DNA from: Anisakis pegreffii
Taxonomy: Eukaryota; Nematoda; Chromadorea; Rhabditida; Anisakidae
Length of the DNA stretch: 64,000 bases
NCBI GenBank assembly: GCA_035041965.1
Contig: JAPYMA010000383.1
Span: 62,001 to 126,000 of the forward strand
Direction: 5' to 3'
Position 1 is the stretch's first letter. Every line of letters starts with the position of its first letter. The position numbers and the translations under genes are program-made. Below the pieces are notes generated by a model that saw only the letters and a list, made by a program, of their open reading frames with translations, did not search any database and was not told where the DNA came from. This document shows positions 1 through 12,234 of the stretch, in pieces.

Positions 1-3000
1 TCGTTGCCATCGCGATAAAAGTCACCAGATGTTGTCTTCACGAAATAATCGTAAAACATTGAACGAAAGCAAATGAATCTGTCTAGAAAATTGGCGACAA
101 CGTTCAAATAATATATGATAATAACTTCGCAACTCACAGCAAATAAAAACCGAATCAATTTCAGACAAATAATGGGATTCTGTTCAACGGTAGCAAGCAT
201 CCACTGAACAATCGGATCGTAAATGTCCAAAACCAGATGTTTTTTCTTGTCGTTTTGCAATTCACATACTATACAGCATACTGCCAGAATATCACTTCCA
301 TCATACTTGTGTTTATCGCTACCGATGCCCTCTAGAGTATCGTTGATAGTTTGAAGCATCTTTCGTATCTGAAATAAAAACACAATCTAAATATGCTGAA
401 GTATTTATTTCCAATATTAAAACATGTGCATCAGTAACATTGTCATTTATGAGGTAGGTCATTAATAGAACAAATCAGACAGAACAGTTGCTGACCTCAT
501 CTAAGCCTGCATCAGCCATAATTTGCTCAACTAAATCGTGACGTCCATAGGATATGAACGATGTGAGGCATTTCCATTTCAGAAGGCATGAACGCTGATT
601 CTGAGCAGTCAGCAAATCAACTATCGATGACACTATCAATGAATCGCCTGTTTGACAAATTTCTTTGAGCCTTGCGAGTTTCTTGCTTCGACCACAAATC
701 GATTTACAAATCTACGAGTCAATAATTGATAAACACGCGTTTAGTTGAGGGTTATCAATGAATAAATATTATAATAAATCATCTTCAAAAGTTACATTTC
801 AAAATCGCCGTAAAAATCTATACATTAACACTCGTTCACTATCAATTTTGAATGTCTGGAACAGAATAATTCCAAACGCTTCATTCAGTTCACCAGCATC
901 CCTCCTTCCACACCAAAAAGACTATCAATTTGCCGCATTCTGCATCTCGGTAGCTCAAATATTCACTCGTTTAGAGTCATTGGATCATACCTGAGTAGCC
1001 GAATCGATTTCATCGTTTACGTTCAATTCAAAGATTTCGCTACTTTCGATTTCTTGCAGATCTCGCAGTGTTTTCAGACTGATCGCAAATATTTCAAAAT
1101 CGCCATGAGGGATCACTTCGAAATTGTTCGATGCGATCGCATGGAATTGTTCTTTGAACAATGGCAGAAGCTGAAAAGAGCACATATCATGAAGTATGAA
1201 ATCTGCCAGCACCAGAATGTCTCAGATTCACAATTCAATGCCATCATCTCTTAGGAAATAACTTCTTCGAACGCTTACGATGTGAACAAGTAATAACAAA
1301 GTGAATATTGTCAGAACTAAAAAATATCACAGCGGTCACTAGAACAACACAATCATGTGAATAAAGAAAATAACCGACATGCTCTTTCAAAAACTTTTTG
1401 CCCACAGACGATGAATTCTCATCAGTGAAAAGCTTTGAGTTACTCATACGCTTGTAGGCGATACTCAAACAATTCAACACAATCGAGCGTAATCGTCCAT
1501 ACTCAGAATCGTCAGATTTCCACGATAACATGTTTAAATGGTCACGGCACTGAAATGAAACAGAATTAAAATATTTAAAAAAACTGATCATGGAATGAAT
1601 ACATTGTATATGTATAATGAAAACAATGATTACAGTGGCCAACTGCATCTGGAAATACTGCAACTAGAACGTATAAATATACCTTTTCAACGAATAATTC
1701 TGTTGTTTCAGATGCGCATAAATAAAAAACGATCAACGTTTGCATACGATTCGTACAGTTTTTTTGACCCAATCGTTTTGCTATCATTTCAAATATTTTG
1801 CGTAGTTTAAGATCACATTTCTTCAAGATACCGCAATAATATGCTTCATTCAATCTGCAACAATCACAGAATATATCGCCAAAATGACTCTAATATAAAA
1901 CTGGTTTCTAAATTTCTAAAAATTTCTAAAAAACTGGTTTCTAAACCGTCTGATCCAGGGTTTCTAAATCGCGGATGCATGCACTCCTTACGGGTGGGAG
2001 ATGGCATGTTATTCACGAAATCTAGCAATATTATAATCAGTGTTATTCTTAAGTGAACTCGCTCGTAAAAAACCATTTAAGAGATTACTTCGAAACCAAA
2101 GATTACTTCAAAATCCGTTGAATTGCCTCCAGAATGCGCTCACTCAGGTGATCCGTACATACGATTAGCAACTGCATCAATGCTCCAAACAACGTCAATC
2201 CTGTTTGTAGAGACATGCTAGCCAAAGGCCATTTCCCATCAATAAGTATGTCAAGTGCTTGTGACAGTTCAGCACTGTTGTACTGAATCAAATCGTTTTG
2301 ATGAGCCAAATGCTCGCAATAATCGCACATTATTTCCATCCACATTGTTTCAGGCGATTCACTGGAAATTTTCGGCGTCAGGATGACAGGAAACGCTTTG
2401 AGAACGTCACGGAATAGAGCTAGCGTTAACAATTTCACTAAAAACGATGTCGCACGAACGATACTGTCCTGATTTGAAATACTCTGTTCCACCTTCAAAC
2501 GAAAAGAGACTGAGTACCGAGAACTGACATCATCTGGGTGGAGACTCATACTAAAACTCTCCGAAACACTAAAAATGACTTGAGAATTTTCAAATTACTA
2601 CAGTTTGATAATTACGAACGATTGAACCTCTTCAGTGAATCTGCTGATACCGCTTCCGTCGATTTACCATTTTCATCAGATCCATTCAGAACTCCTCCAA
2701 TTCTCGCTAACCATACGCCGAATTCTACTACTGTATTTGAATGTCCTGGTTTCTTTTCTGCTACTGATTTAGCAGTATCGCTAATTTGGTCGCCATTTTT
2801 CAATGAACGAGTTCTATTGTTTACATTTTCCAATAGTTCAACTTTAGATTTTTGCTTTGTTTCTTCTTGAACTGGTCTGCTGCTTAAGTTCGGATAGAGT
2901 TCGGTGATTCGACAGAACAATTCTCGACAAAGCATTTTAGATGTCGCATTTGGTAACAGTAATGAGTCGTACAGATATTTCATTCTGCACTTCTCCAGTT

Positions 3001-5008
3001 GTGATTCCTGAACCGATTCCCGGATCAGCTTAGGGAATAGCAGGAGAACGCAATAGAAGAAATGTTCGCACAAGAGAGCAGAATTCGGATTCGGCAGATG
3101 CAAAGACTCATAGATTGAGGCTGATAACACATCTAGCTGAAAGTCAAAAAAAACTGTTAGCAAACTGAACAAAACGTTACCAAACAATTTCAGCAGAATG
3201 ATTCGAATGAATGCGATCAAACACAAAATTTTTTCACTCTTGCGTACACAAATGCTATCACGAAGAAACTATGAGTATGCACAAAAATGCCGATATCAAA
3301 AGATTCCGATATATTTTCTTCTGTTCCGAGAAACAGGCGGAGTTAACTGACGCTTGTCCAAATATCAACCTACGCTTCAACTCATCTTGTTCAGGCTCAG
3401 TTCATACTTGGCTTCAGCAATTATATGCACCTTTGTGCGCACTTCTAAAAAGTGACAATCAAAACAGTTCAACGGCGACTTGCCGGTCTGTATAGAGAAC
3501 AGGAGACAGAATGTGACGAACCAGGCTATGGTCCGAGTAAAACCGAATGAGTGATTTCATCAAGAGGACGCAATGTGAAACCTTCTTTCCAGCTGCCGCA
3601 TAAATTCGACCAATATTATTCAGTAATAGTGCAAAAAACTGAAATTTCCTATTTTGATTGCTAATAATCATGCGCATTGCACACAACTTATTATTATAGA
3701 CGTAAATACAGTTGCATCATCATTACGACGATTGTTCAATGAGATTTGTGATACTTATTCTCAGTTAGAACGCAGTATGCTTATCACCACCTGCATTCGG
3801 TCACAATAAAGTGGGTCGCAATCAACTTCAGTACTCTCTCCAAATGATTCCATTCTTTTGATCAGAGCTTTCAAATATCGCTTTGTTTCGGCATCAAGAC
3901 GCATCTGAGTAGAAATCAACAATGAGCACAACAACACAATCGGCGACTTCTGGCTTGCCTGCAATCAGAACAAATGAAACCGTTCAATATTCAGTTGTTG
4001 CAAACAATATTCTGTACACCATCATTACAATTATTGAATCTTCGTGAATTGTACTATATGAAACGTTTTATTCCTTCAGAAAACTTCATAATCAAAATCT
4101 TCAAAAGTTTTTTCTTAAATCATTTATTATTGCCATAACATTAAACCTTATTCTGTAAAATAATCGACCACGAACGCTTCAAAGCCTCAGAATCCACACC
4201 GCACGCGTACGTTGCCTCCATTATAGTAACGCAATAGAGAGAGCGACAAATCGCCGCCGCGCCGTTTTGTTCACCACTATTCAGAAGTTGGTTATGGAGT
4301 GGTGGTAACTCTGTGTTTAACATTGTCCGAAGTGCTTCAGCTTGGAGTAAATTCACCGACCGAACGGCACGTTCAATCAGAAGACAATTACTCCTGAAAT
4401 TCAACACCTTCAGAAGGAAATTTCAGGTCATGCAAACTGCTCCACTAGACGATTCCTGCCATATTCAGGTAATAAAGCCGAACAGAAAAAAAACGTGCAA
4501 ATTCACTTATCTTATATAGGAATAATGGAAAATTTCAAGGGATTAAACGTTTGAGTTCATGCCGATACCGGATTTAAGAATGCTATCAATGTTTTCTCAA
4601 ATCACCAGCAAAGTGCAAGTCATCAGTAAACCACTTAAGTAATCGACTTAAGGAATCGGTTAGGAAATTGGCATCTTTAAATTTTCTATGATAAATATCA
4701 CCACAACAAATGCAACCTAAAACACTGAGCTTAGAAAAGCAAATAAAAGAAGAGCAAATTTTGAATGCAATTACACATATGCGGACCTCAGCGTCTCTTG
4801 TGAATAAGGTACATCTTTCAGATTGCTGATCCATTCGGCAACATGAGCGTAAAGTGTTTTCTCACCGATCAACGCGAACTCTTTCTTCAATTCATCAAGT
4901 AAAGCACTATTCAGATGAAAATTATTCGCATCTTTCGCACTCAACTCAGCAATACATTCCAGCACCACATTCAGTTGTCGTGTTTTTAGTGCTTCTTGCA
5001 CAACTTCT
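1..5008 (-). CDS. Large alpha-helical repeat protein, partial, 3' end outside the window
   Basis: I do not recognise this gene. A chain of open exons runs down the minus strand: about 4796-5008, 4147-4406, 3761-3960, 3486-3640, 2620-3137, 2103-2500, 1690-1845, 1380-1550, 993-1245, 490-715 and 1-370, the last still open at the window edge. The encoded peptides are leucine-rich amphipathic helices (for example EALRTMLNTELPPLHNQLL near 4300 and ELSQALDILIDGKWPLASM near 2230), which is what ARM/HEAT-type solenoids look like. A charged linker rich in Glu, Lys and Asn lies near 2640-2850. Several exons begin after clear acceptors (ATTTTCAG near 5009, GATTGCAG near 3962). I did not check every phase, so the exon set is approximate and the start is unresolved; the acceptor at 5009 implies at least one more upstream exon. 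Confidence 0.6.
1890..1970. repeat. Short direct repeats of a TTTCTAAA-type unit inside an intron
   Basis: The motif GGTTTCTAAA or TTTCTAAA recurs at least five times between about 1900 and 1970, between two exons of the helical-repeat gene. It looks like simple intronic repeat growth. No function is suggested. Confidence 0.5.
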
Positions 5009-5738
5009 GAAAATGAGTGATCCTCATATTCTAATTGATTTCATTATCATATAACACTGCTGATATTGATGTAATCCTCGAAAGCAACGATAAAATTTAG
5101 CATCGTTTCAATCAGAAACATCAGTATCGAATACTAGTTCCTTCCAGTTTAATGTTGAATCTTAAGAGCAATGCGATTTGCGTCCTAACATACAGATATG
5201 AATCAACACTTGCGAACTCAATCTCATTTTTTTTGCTCAACCTTATTGTTTCAGCATGAACTTTCTGGTGTGCAACTTCCCCTAGATCCCAACATGTTTA
5301 AGGTGCAAAGAGTTCACCTGGTAAACTGCTATCCTCAGCACTCAACGTCATTTCGATCTGCTTTTTCGTTGTAATCATCTTTGAATATTGTCTTCTGAAA
5401 AACGAAGTCTCCATCAGAAACGAACCATTTTCAACGATAGACTACGGATGAGAGTGCTACTGATACAAGAAATTGAATAATCCTCATGAAAACAATACAA
5501 CTGAATAGTATTGAGTTGACGAATGAAATTTATTGCGATTTTATCAAATTTATTCATTACATAGAAAAGAAAGCAGAGAGGCAACAGGAAACAAAGATGT
5601 GATTCGTTATTTGCATGAGGAATGTAATAAATGATGCGTTCACAACTCCATCGTACACATTAAATAAAACTTCTGCTTATCGTGTAAACGATACCAAATG
5701 GATGACTACCTTCTTGATTCTAATCAAATGGCAAAGAT
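5009..5738. other. Gap without a supported gene
   Basis: No open frame here could be tied to a neighbour. The stretch may hold a first exon of the helical-repeat gene and the 3' untranslated region of the VHL gene. Nothing else stands out. Confidence 0.5.
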
Positions 5739-6877
5739 TCAATGTGGCACAATATACGTAAGGTATAAGACTCTGCGAACGATGCAATCCAATACAATCG
5801 CCTGAAAGTGAAAACTGAACAAACTCATGGTGAAAATATCCCAGAACAATGCAGTTATCCGACTAATGAACAGCTGAAAGTCAACCGATTAGTGAAACGA
5901 AAACCTGTAATGATTCTGGCAGTTGTAATCGCTTCGCTCTTTCCGAAGTACCACACAACTCAGCGACACACAACGCTGCTGTCTTCAGCAGTGATTTCAC
6001 TACAAACTCATTAAATTAACAGTTCACTCGTTGAAATTCATGAAGTGCTTCTGAGATCAATAGAGTCAGAATGAGGTTCATCTCAAAACCAAACCGACTT
6101 CAGCTCTTCAGCTTGTCATTCTCTCGCAATAGCTCACATTCAGCCGAGAACTAACATTTCAAAACAACAGGAACACAAATACGCAAACGCAGATTTGCAC
6201 TTGACGCAGTGAAAACTTCTTCGATGCGACCACGATCTCGTAAACAGAATGCCGCTGAGCCGTTACAAGGTAGACGAAAGATCCAGTGGTGACCTTAACA
6301 ATGCGACAATCTTTGAATGTGTCTTTCGAGCATTCATTCATTTTGAGCTCATCTCCGAGCCAGAAATCAATGTGAATTGCTTTCGGATATAAATATAAAT
6401 GACTGCAGAAGCGAATCGCAAACCCACCTCTGTAAGTGGTAACGTCAAAATATTGCTTCGGTTGAAGACGCGCGTATCTCACCAGGCCACCCTGAATTAA
6501 TTACCAACAACACCATCAGATAATTTCTTTGCTCAAAATCTTAAACAATCTCAGTTTCGATTCTAGTGTCAATCAGTCATCGTCAGTGGAATATGATTGA
6601 TGCTATGGTTGCCATCAGCTATCAGTATTACATTAACTGCTATCGCTACACAATCATTTTCATCATTGAAAAAAAGCCAAACGAACAAACAAGATGACAC
6701 CTCGAAATCGACCCAAAATAAGTCCACTTCTTTGAATGTACAATTCAAGAATCGAACAAAAACCGTTTGTCGAGATTGCGTTGATGAAGGTATCAATAGA
6801 ATATCTCTTAAACCCAAGATATCAATCAATTGTTCACGATTCAGTGCATCACCATCAACGTTCAATTCGTTTGACAT
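5739..6877 (-). CDS. vhl-1: VHL (von Hippel-Lindau) orthologue, HIF-prolyl-hydroxyl recognition subunit
   Basis: VHL is the substrate receptor of a cullin-2/elongin BC ubiquitin ligase that binds hydroxylated HIF-alpha. Exons 6701-6877, 6428-6491, 6293-6156, 5999-5905 and a tentative 5873-5739 join in phase (59 codons, then splits at phases 0, 1, 1 and 0). The beta domain is clear: VRFLNCTFKEVDLFWVDFE, then GGLVRYARLQPKQYF, then TTYRGHHWIFR across the exon 2/3 junction. This matches the human block around Y98, Y112, R113, G114, H115 and W117; the residues at human H110 and S111 are both Thr here. The alpha-domain part (exon 4, LKSLLKTAALCVAELC to LPESLQ) is short, and I see no standard LxxxC BC-box; Leu sits where Cys would be in my alignment. 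The last exon (44 codons after an in-phase acceptor) resembles nothing and may be wrong. Total about 158-202 residues, the usual size. An AG lies directly before the ATG, which would suit trans-splicing. Confidence 0.85.
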
Positions 6878-8648
6878 CTATCAATATTTATTCAGTTCAT
6901 GAAACTCCTCTGGCTGTATTTCACTCAATATCTGCTTTTAAGCAATACGCTTCCTTCCACCAAAAACGTTGCTATTTGAAACTGAAACTTCGAAGTTTAA
7001 AGATGTACACTGGCCAATTAACTACTAGAATCCTTTGCGAAATTATTTCAGAAGTCGACTCGATTATGACTGTACACCCGATTAAGAATGTTTTCCATTC
7101 AGAATCACCCCTTCTCTGTTCCATATCTTCGGAAGAACAAACTTGAATTTGCACATTACGAAATGATAAAATGAGCCATCTGCGGAAAGATGCAAAGGTA
7201 TCCGAATGCACTGTATCTGAGTATTCGCTTTTGTTTTGTTAGAGAAACGATCAGGTGAGAATATTTCAAACATGGAAATCGGTTCCATAACAGCTTCGTT
7301 TCCATTGTCTTAAACACCGATCAGAATGCACGGCGCAAGCCCAGTCAAAATTTGTCAGATTTCAAACTCAGTTCAACTGTCAAACGCATACAAAGAATTC
7401 TTTTGATTGGTTCCAATCCGAAACAGTTCCTCCCGAAAAGCGTCACAATTCAAGACTTCAAATTCACTTAATAATCCAAACGCTTCAGCTTATAACACTC
7501 TGTTCTCATGCTGAACTTCACTATCAGTGCTTAATTTATCCCCATCAATCGGAAAACGTCATGGAGAATTTCGTCCCATTCCATTATTCATCACTTCAAC
7601 CGATGCCAATTTTCATTTCATCTTTTGTTGCTGAGACATTCGAGAAAACAACACTCGAAAATTTCATTGTCTCCTTGATAACGCAAAAAACGGGACAAAC
7701 AAGCAACAGTTCACAGAGTTTTCAGTTCAACTCTTCATCATCATTTTGAAACAACTTCAAACATATTCATAATTCTATCTCATAGAAAAGTAACTGAAAC
7801 ATTTCCTTCCCACATTCTCAGCAAAGAAAACTGAAATGATCCATATAAAACGAATCGACAGATGAATGAAAAATAAATAACCAGCGGATGTGAAATGTTC
7901 AAGTATTAAAAGTTTTGATTGGAAATCTTCTGAATTCAGAATGAAAACGTTCCGGAAAAAACCGCTAAATTCATGTTACGATTGCTCAATAAAACACAAT
8001 ATAAATAGTCTTCGTACTGCTTCACGGAACAGATCTCCTCTCGATGCAATTGTTCAATATTGATGAGAAACGGGAAAGAACAAGCTAACGGAAAATGTTC
8101 TGTATTCAACTTGAGCAGAGTCGAGTTGCTTTATCAGTTGCAGGGAACAATTGAATTGGTGATAGCGATTCAACAGCATCAATTGTGCTTTTATCAATGA
8201 AGCAATATGAATATCGGCATATCAAAGCACACTTTACACATGGTTGTGCGATGAATGAAGGAGGATAGGAACACAAACCAAAAAGTGAACGATCGAAAAA
8301 GTAACGGGTCCAAATGAAATGAAAACAGATTCAGAGATTCCGGAGCCAAACAGTCAACCAATGGATTACCGTTAAGGTGTTCCAAATTTTCATTTCTACG
8401 TCAAGGTAATAATTTTTTAAAATGAACCTCAAGATTCAATCCGAGCTAATGGAACGAAGTGATATTACAGTAGCCAACATAACATTAACTGCAAATGAAT
8501 GAGCGCATATCAAAAATGAAAAACTTGCCATACGTAAAGAAACATGCATTCCAAAGCAATACAATATAATATAATATGAAAAATGTTCCAATTCAAGTTC
8601 ACAATGAATAATGAACAAACAATCAATTAAGAGCAAGCATTCCACCTA
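6878..8648. other. Gap between VHL and TCTP with competing open frames
   Basis: Both strands carry moderate open frames: plus 6736-7146 (136 codons), minus 7082-7288 and 6972-7211, plus 7561-7749. They overlap one another and the VHL first exon, and none resembles a known family. One minus-strand frame (starting near 7270) encodes a plausible peptide with LSADGSFYHFVMCKFKFVL but could not be spliced to anything. The 8.2-8.6 kb part is likely the TCTP 3' untranslated region. Confidence 0.4.
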
Positions 8649-9872
8649 TTACTGCTTTTCTTGAATCAACGCCTCTTTGACAAGCATCAAATAGGGCACT
8701 TCACCTTCTGCCTCTTCACGAAACTCAACAATTGCTACTTGACCATCACCATGGCCCTCGGCCATCTTTTCGCCAATAAAGAACTGCAATTGCTTGAAAC
8801 GATCCTTGTTGAGCAAAGAAACAACCCAAGCTTGGATCTTCTTCTTGAAGGTGGCAATCTCATCTGCAGACTTGCCATTCTTCTCCATCAATTCAATAAC
8901 GTTCTTCATAAAGCCTTTGATGTAACTTTTGAAAGTGGGCACGTTCTCGTAGCAGTTCATCTCCTACAATATATACCTCGTTATGTCCTTTTGAATGTAA
9001 CCAATACGAACCCAAAATTGAGTCAATACTGAGGGGATTTTCAATCACCGTCAACAAAAACTAAACAACTTACTTGCAGCCGGTGGTTCAGCACAAAGTC
9101 GATTCCCCTCTCGATGTGCTCCTCCTCACCATTCTCTTCGCCTTCTTCAGCAGATGGATTTGCCCCGGGCAGCATGATTTCCCCTTCCTTCCTGATCACA
9201 TGCTTTCCTTTGAACTCCCAAATCAGATCGTCAACCAATTTCATTGGGAATGAGTCTGAGCATAGCTCATCATCTGAAATGTATCATTTCTTAATGAGGA
9301 AACAGTAAATTGCTCATGAGCAAGCCCGGCTCGAATCCGCAACATGAATCTACTCGATGTCTAGCTGTTGCAACTCACACGACACTGTTCACTCCTTACC
9401 AGCAATAGTATTACTAGAAAAAGAAGCAAACTCGGATGGCCGCGAGTCACAAGTTTAATTTGCCACATGATGACTCGTTTACTTCGCATTCAACTCAGCG
9501 TTCATCTCAAGCACCTTCCAACAATCACACAGTAAAACACTGCGAATGATTGTTGTCAAGTTCAATTGCAATGAACATATTTGACAAAGTAAACTCAAGG
9601 TATGTGGCTTTCTTATGAGGAGACACGAACAACCCGAAAACACCCACTAGAGTTTGCTAATACCTTTCCCCGGTTATTTTCCCCACATTAATCAAGACTG
9701 TGTGATAATATCTTTGCTTGTTATTCGCAACCTAATAAAAACAATATAAACTCCCAAATACAAAGGACGTAATGGACAAAGTTTGAAAGAAGTTAACAGC
9801 ATTGAAAACTTATCGAAACGTAGAATAATTTCATAAGAACGAACCTGTAAAAGCGTCTTTAAAGATCAGCAT
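8649..9872 (-). CDS. tct-1: Translationally controlled tumour protein (TCTP)
   Basis: TCTP is an abundant cytosolic protein of the Mss4-like fold that binds calcium and microtubules and interacts with translation and growth-control factors. Three coding exons join in phase: 9845-9872 (MLIFKDAFT plus one base), 9074-9273 and 8649-8963, giving 180 residues, the normal family length. The family signatures are present: DDELCSDSFPMKLVDD, the TCTP-1 region GANPSAEE, GIDFVLNHRLQEMNCYE across the exon 2/3 junction, and FKKKIQAWVVSLLNKDRFKQLQFFIGE. The start is fixed by the small first exon, which was found from the conserved N-terminus and ends at ACAG/GTTCG. The last acceptor is TGTAG. Ribosomal P0 lies 485 bases upstream on the same strand, another translation gene. 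The protein ends in LIQEKQ rather than the C-terminal Cys common in the family. Identity is certain from the sequence; the function is that of the family. Confidence 0.97.
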
Positions 9873-9889
9873 TTTCGATAAAGGTGACC

Positions 9890-9901
9890 TTTATATATAT
9901 A
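9890..9901 (-). promoter_or_regulatory. TATA-like element just upstream of TCTP
   Basis: On the minus strand this reads TATATATATAAA, 17-30 bases before the TCTP ATG, next to a palindromic AAGGTGACCTT at 9880-9890. If used as a TATA box it would leave almost no leader, so it may instead be an AT-rich intergenic tract. Confidence 0.3.
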
Positions 9902-10356
9902 CCCTTGAAGGATGTATAAAAATCCTGCAAATATTATCTTTTTCATTCGATAAAATGCTCAATCTTTATATACATTACGTCCCGAACCAAGCAAACATCA
10001 CCTTCCACAGCAAAATTTCAATGACCTGAATTCTTTCAAAGCCTTAATGCCAACTCCACACTATCATTACAAACAATGTGAGTCGACACACAAAAAGTAC
10101 AAATGACAAAAAAAACATTCAACGGTATCATCGGAATATGAGGCGTAATGTGTTACGCGCAATTCGAAACGAAACACAAATAAAATGAGAACCAACAAAT
10201 TTTATTATTCCGATTGTATTGCCGCAAATAAACAAATAAACATTGAAGTGCCTTCACACAAAACTACAACAAATGAGGACTAACACCTCTTCAACAAACA
10301 CCATTACAACAATTCATCCCATCCACTCAACACCCTCATGAATCACTCCCCTCACA
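9902..10356. other. P0-TCTP intergenic region
   Basis: AT-rich with no open frame of note. It contains the probable P0 polyadenylation signal at 10201-10206. I see no clear T-rich AG acceptor close to the TCTP ATG that would mark an SL2 site. Confidence 0.5.
10201..10206 (-). terminator. Polyadenylation signal of the P0 gene
   Basis: AATAAA on the minus strand, 151 bases after the P0 stop codon. Confidence 0.6.
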
Positions 10357-11751
10357 TCAGTCAAAGAGACCGAAACCCATGTCTTCATCCTCGGATTCTT
10401 CCTCTTTCTCCTCTTCCTTCTTCGCCGGAGCTGCTTCAGAGGCTGCAGCCGGGGCTGCGGCACTTGCAGCTGGAGCCGCTACAGCGAATTTCGATGGATC
10501 GGCCAAATATTCTTTGATCTGCAAAATAAAAAAAGGGTAGAACGGAAGCAAATTAACTCAAAAAATGGTACAATAAAGTAACCGAAAATAATCGAAATAA
10601 AAAAATTCATCTTCTTCACGAGACATAATCAATCAAGTTTCAAAACTATCGTACGAATACCTTTTCAGCCTCTTTCAACGGTACATCGGCCTCGACGGCA
10701 ATGGCCAGCATATTCTTGAGACCGCGAGCAATCGAATGCGGTACTGAAACCATGCTTGGATGTCCGATTGCCAGCGACACTGCTGCCACATTTCGAACAC
10801 CAACCAAGAATCTCTGTCTGATTTCTTCGTCGGTCATATCCAGCACCTCCGGTGTGAACACCGTACCATTATCATAAACCTTCAATGAATCACCTCGATC
10901 ATAATCAAAACAAGACGTCTATTATAAAGATGGCACAACAAAAAGCATAACCAGTTAATTTCAACGAACCAATAAGAACTGAATGAATAAACTCACGTGT
11001 TGCACAACCAAACCGTACGAGAATGGCATAATGTTCAACATGTTAAGCAGTGCCGCTTCAGAGGCACCCACTTTTTCGCCCTCTTTGATAAGATGCACCT
11101 CGTTGAGAATTTCGATGGTACCTCTGGAGATTTTCGTTGGTATTTGCAACGCTTGGAAGAAAGAGGTCTTCTCTGGACCCATTCCAGTGTTCTGCGGTGG
11201 CAGCTTTACGTCACATGGCGCAATTGCGCCAGCCTTTGCTGGAGCACCTCTTCGGTTCTCCAACAATTTGGTTCGGATTTCGCACAGGTCTTCTTTGGTG
11301 AAAACGAAACCAACGTTGCCAACGATGTGCGGAAGTAACTTCTCTAAATCCGGATTCGAGTGCATATGCCCACGAATTGCCTTACGAATCATCGTGTTCT
11401 TACCCATCAAAATTTCCGCATGCCCTTCAAAAACATAATAATTTATTAGCAGAATTCGCACATTACATCCAACATCTATCATAACCTTCATGCTCATACC
11501 ATGTTTAAAATCAAAATAAACAACCGAAACGGATTTTTTCCACAAAAAATTTTACGAATTCACGTTGCCTGAAATTTTTGAAATTGTAAATTCGAAAAAT
11601 CTTTACCTCTCATACCCTGACGGATCTCTTGCATTTGTTTCGAGCCGACATTGTCGACGCCGACCAAGAAACATTTGGGATACTCGTCAAGTAGTTCGGT
11701 GATTCTTACAAAGTAATTAGCCTTCCAGGTGGCCCTGTCTTCCCTGCCCAT
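10357..11751 (-). CDS. rplp0: 60S acidic ribosomal protein P0
   Basis: P0 anchors the P1/P2 dimers of the large-subunit stalk that recruits translation GTPases. Four exons join in phase: 11607-11751, 10997-11424, 10661-10879 and 10357-10518, giving exactly 317 residues, the same length as human P0. The order is the L10 RNA-binding domain ([14 protein letters not shown] to [17 protein letters not shown]), the stalk insertion region, the helical P1/P2-binding spine ([11 protein letters not shown] after Ala-rich repeats) and the invariant C-terminal stalk peptide [13 protein letters not shown]. Introns begin GTAAAG, GTGAGT and GTATTC and end TTGAAG, TTGAAG and TTGCAG. The ATG has a good context (CACGATGGG). 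TCTP follows on the same strand 485 bases downstream. There is no sign of damage. Confidence 0.98.
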
Positions 11752-11794
11752 CGTGGTGATGCAAGGATCGTTTTTCCGATTTAAAACGTTTTAA

Positions 11795-11810
11795 AGACCT
11801 GAATGAAACA
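11795..11810 (-). promoter_or_regulatory. Possible trans-splice acceptor of the P0 mRNA
   Basis: Minus strand TTTCATTCAG ends at 11799, 48 bases before the P0 ATG. A T-rich AG at this place is what a nematode spliced-leader site would look like; a 5' UTR intron would look the same. Confidence 0.4.
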
Positions 11811-12224
11811 GTTCAGCAATAACAATATTGTTTAAACGTAAACCGATGAAAGGGCTTGAACAATGATCAATTAAAGTAAAGCATTACTACACAATTTTCT
11901 GAAAGTCAACTGTGCATTTCAACAAATCTTACGATCTCGAAAATGATCACTTCCTCGCAGCTACTCTGAAATTCGCCTACACAAACGACGATTATTTACA
12001 AGTTTCAGCCAAAAACCATCACTACTACACCCCACATAACATAAAAATATCTCAAAACCAACGATCTCGAGACAGTTTATACTGGAGAGCGTTTGCAAGT
12101 ATAGAAACAGTATCATTTTGGGCTGCGAGCAATTGCTTACGTTTCAACAAGCATCGTTACGGGACCACCCAATTCCAAATTGTGCAATTGAACTCGTTAC
12201 ATTGCCGAGTACGAATATCTTCAG

Positions 12225-12234
12225 CCCCTAAATC
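12225..12234. repeat. Target-site duplication, left copy (right copy 13901-13910)
   Basis: Both copies read CCCCTAAATC and sit exactly outside the inverted arms of the foldback element. Confidence 0.8.
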
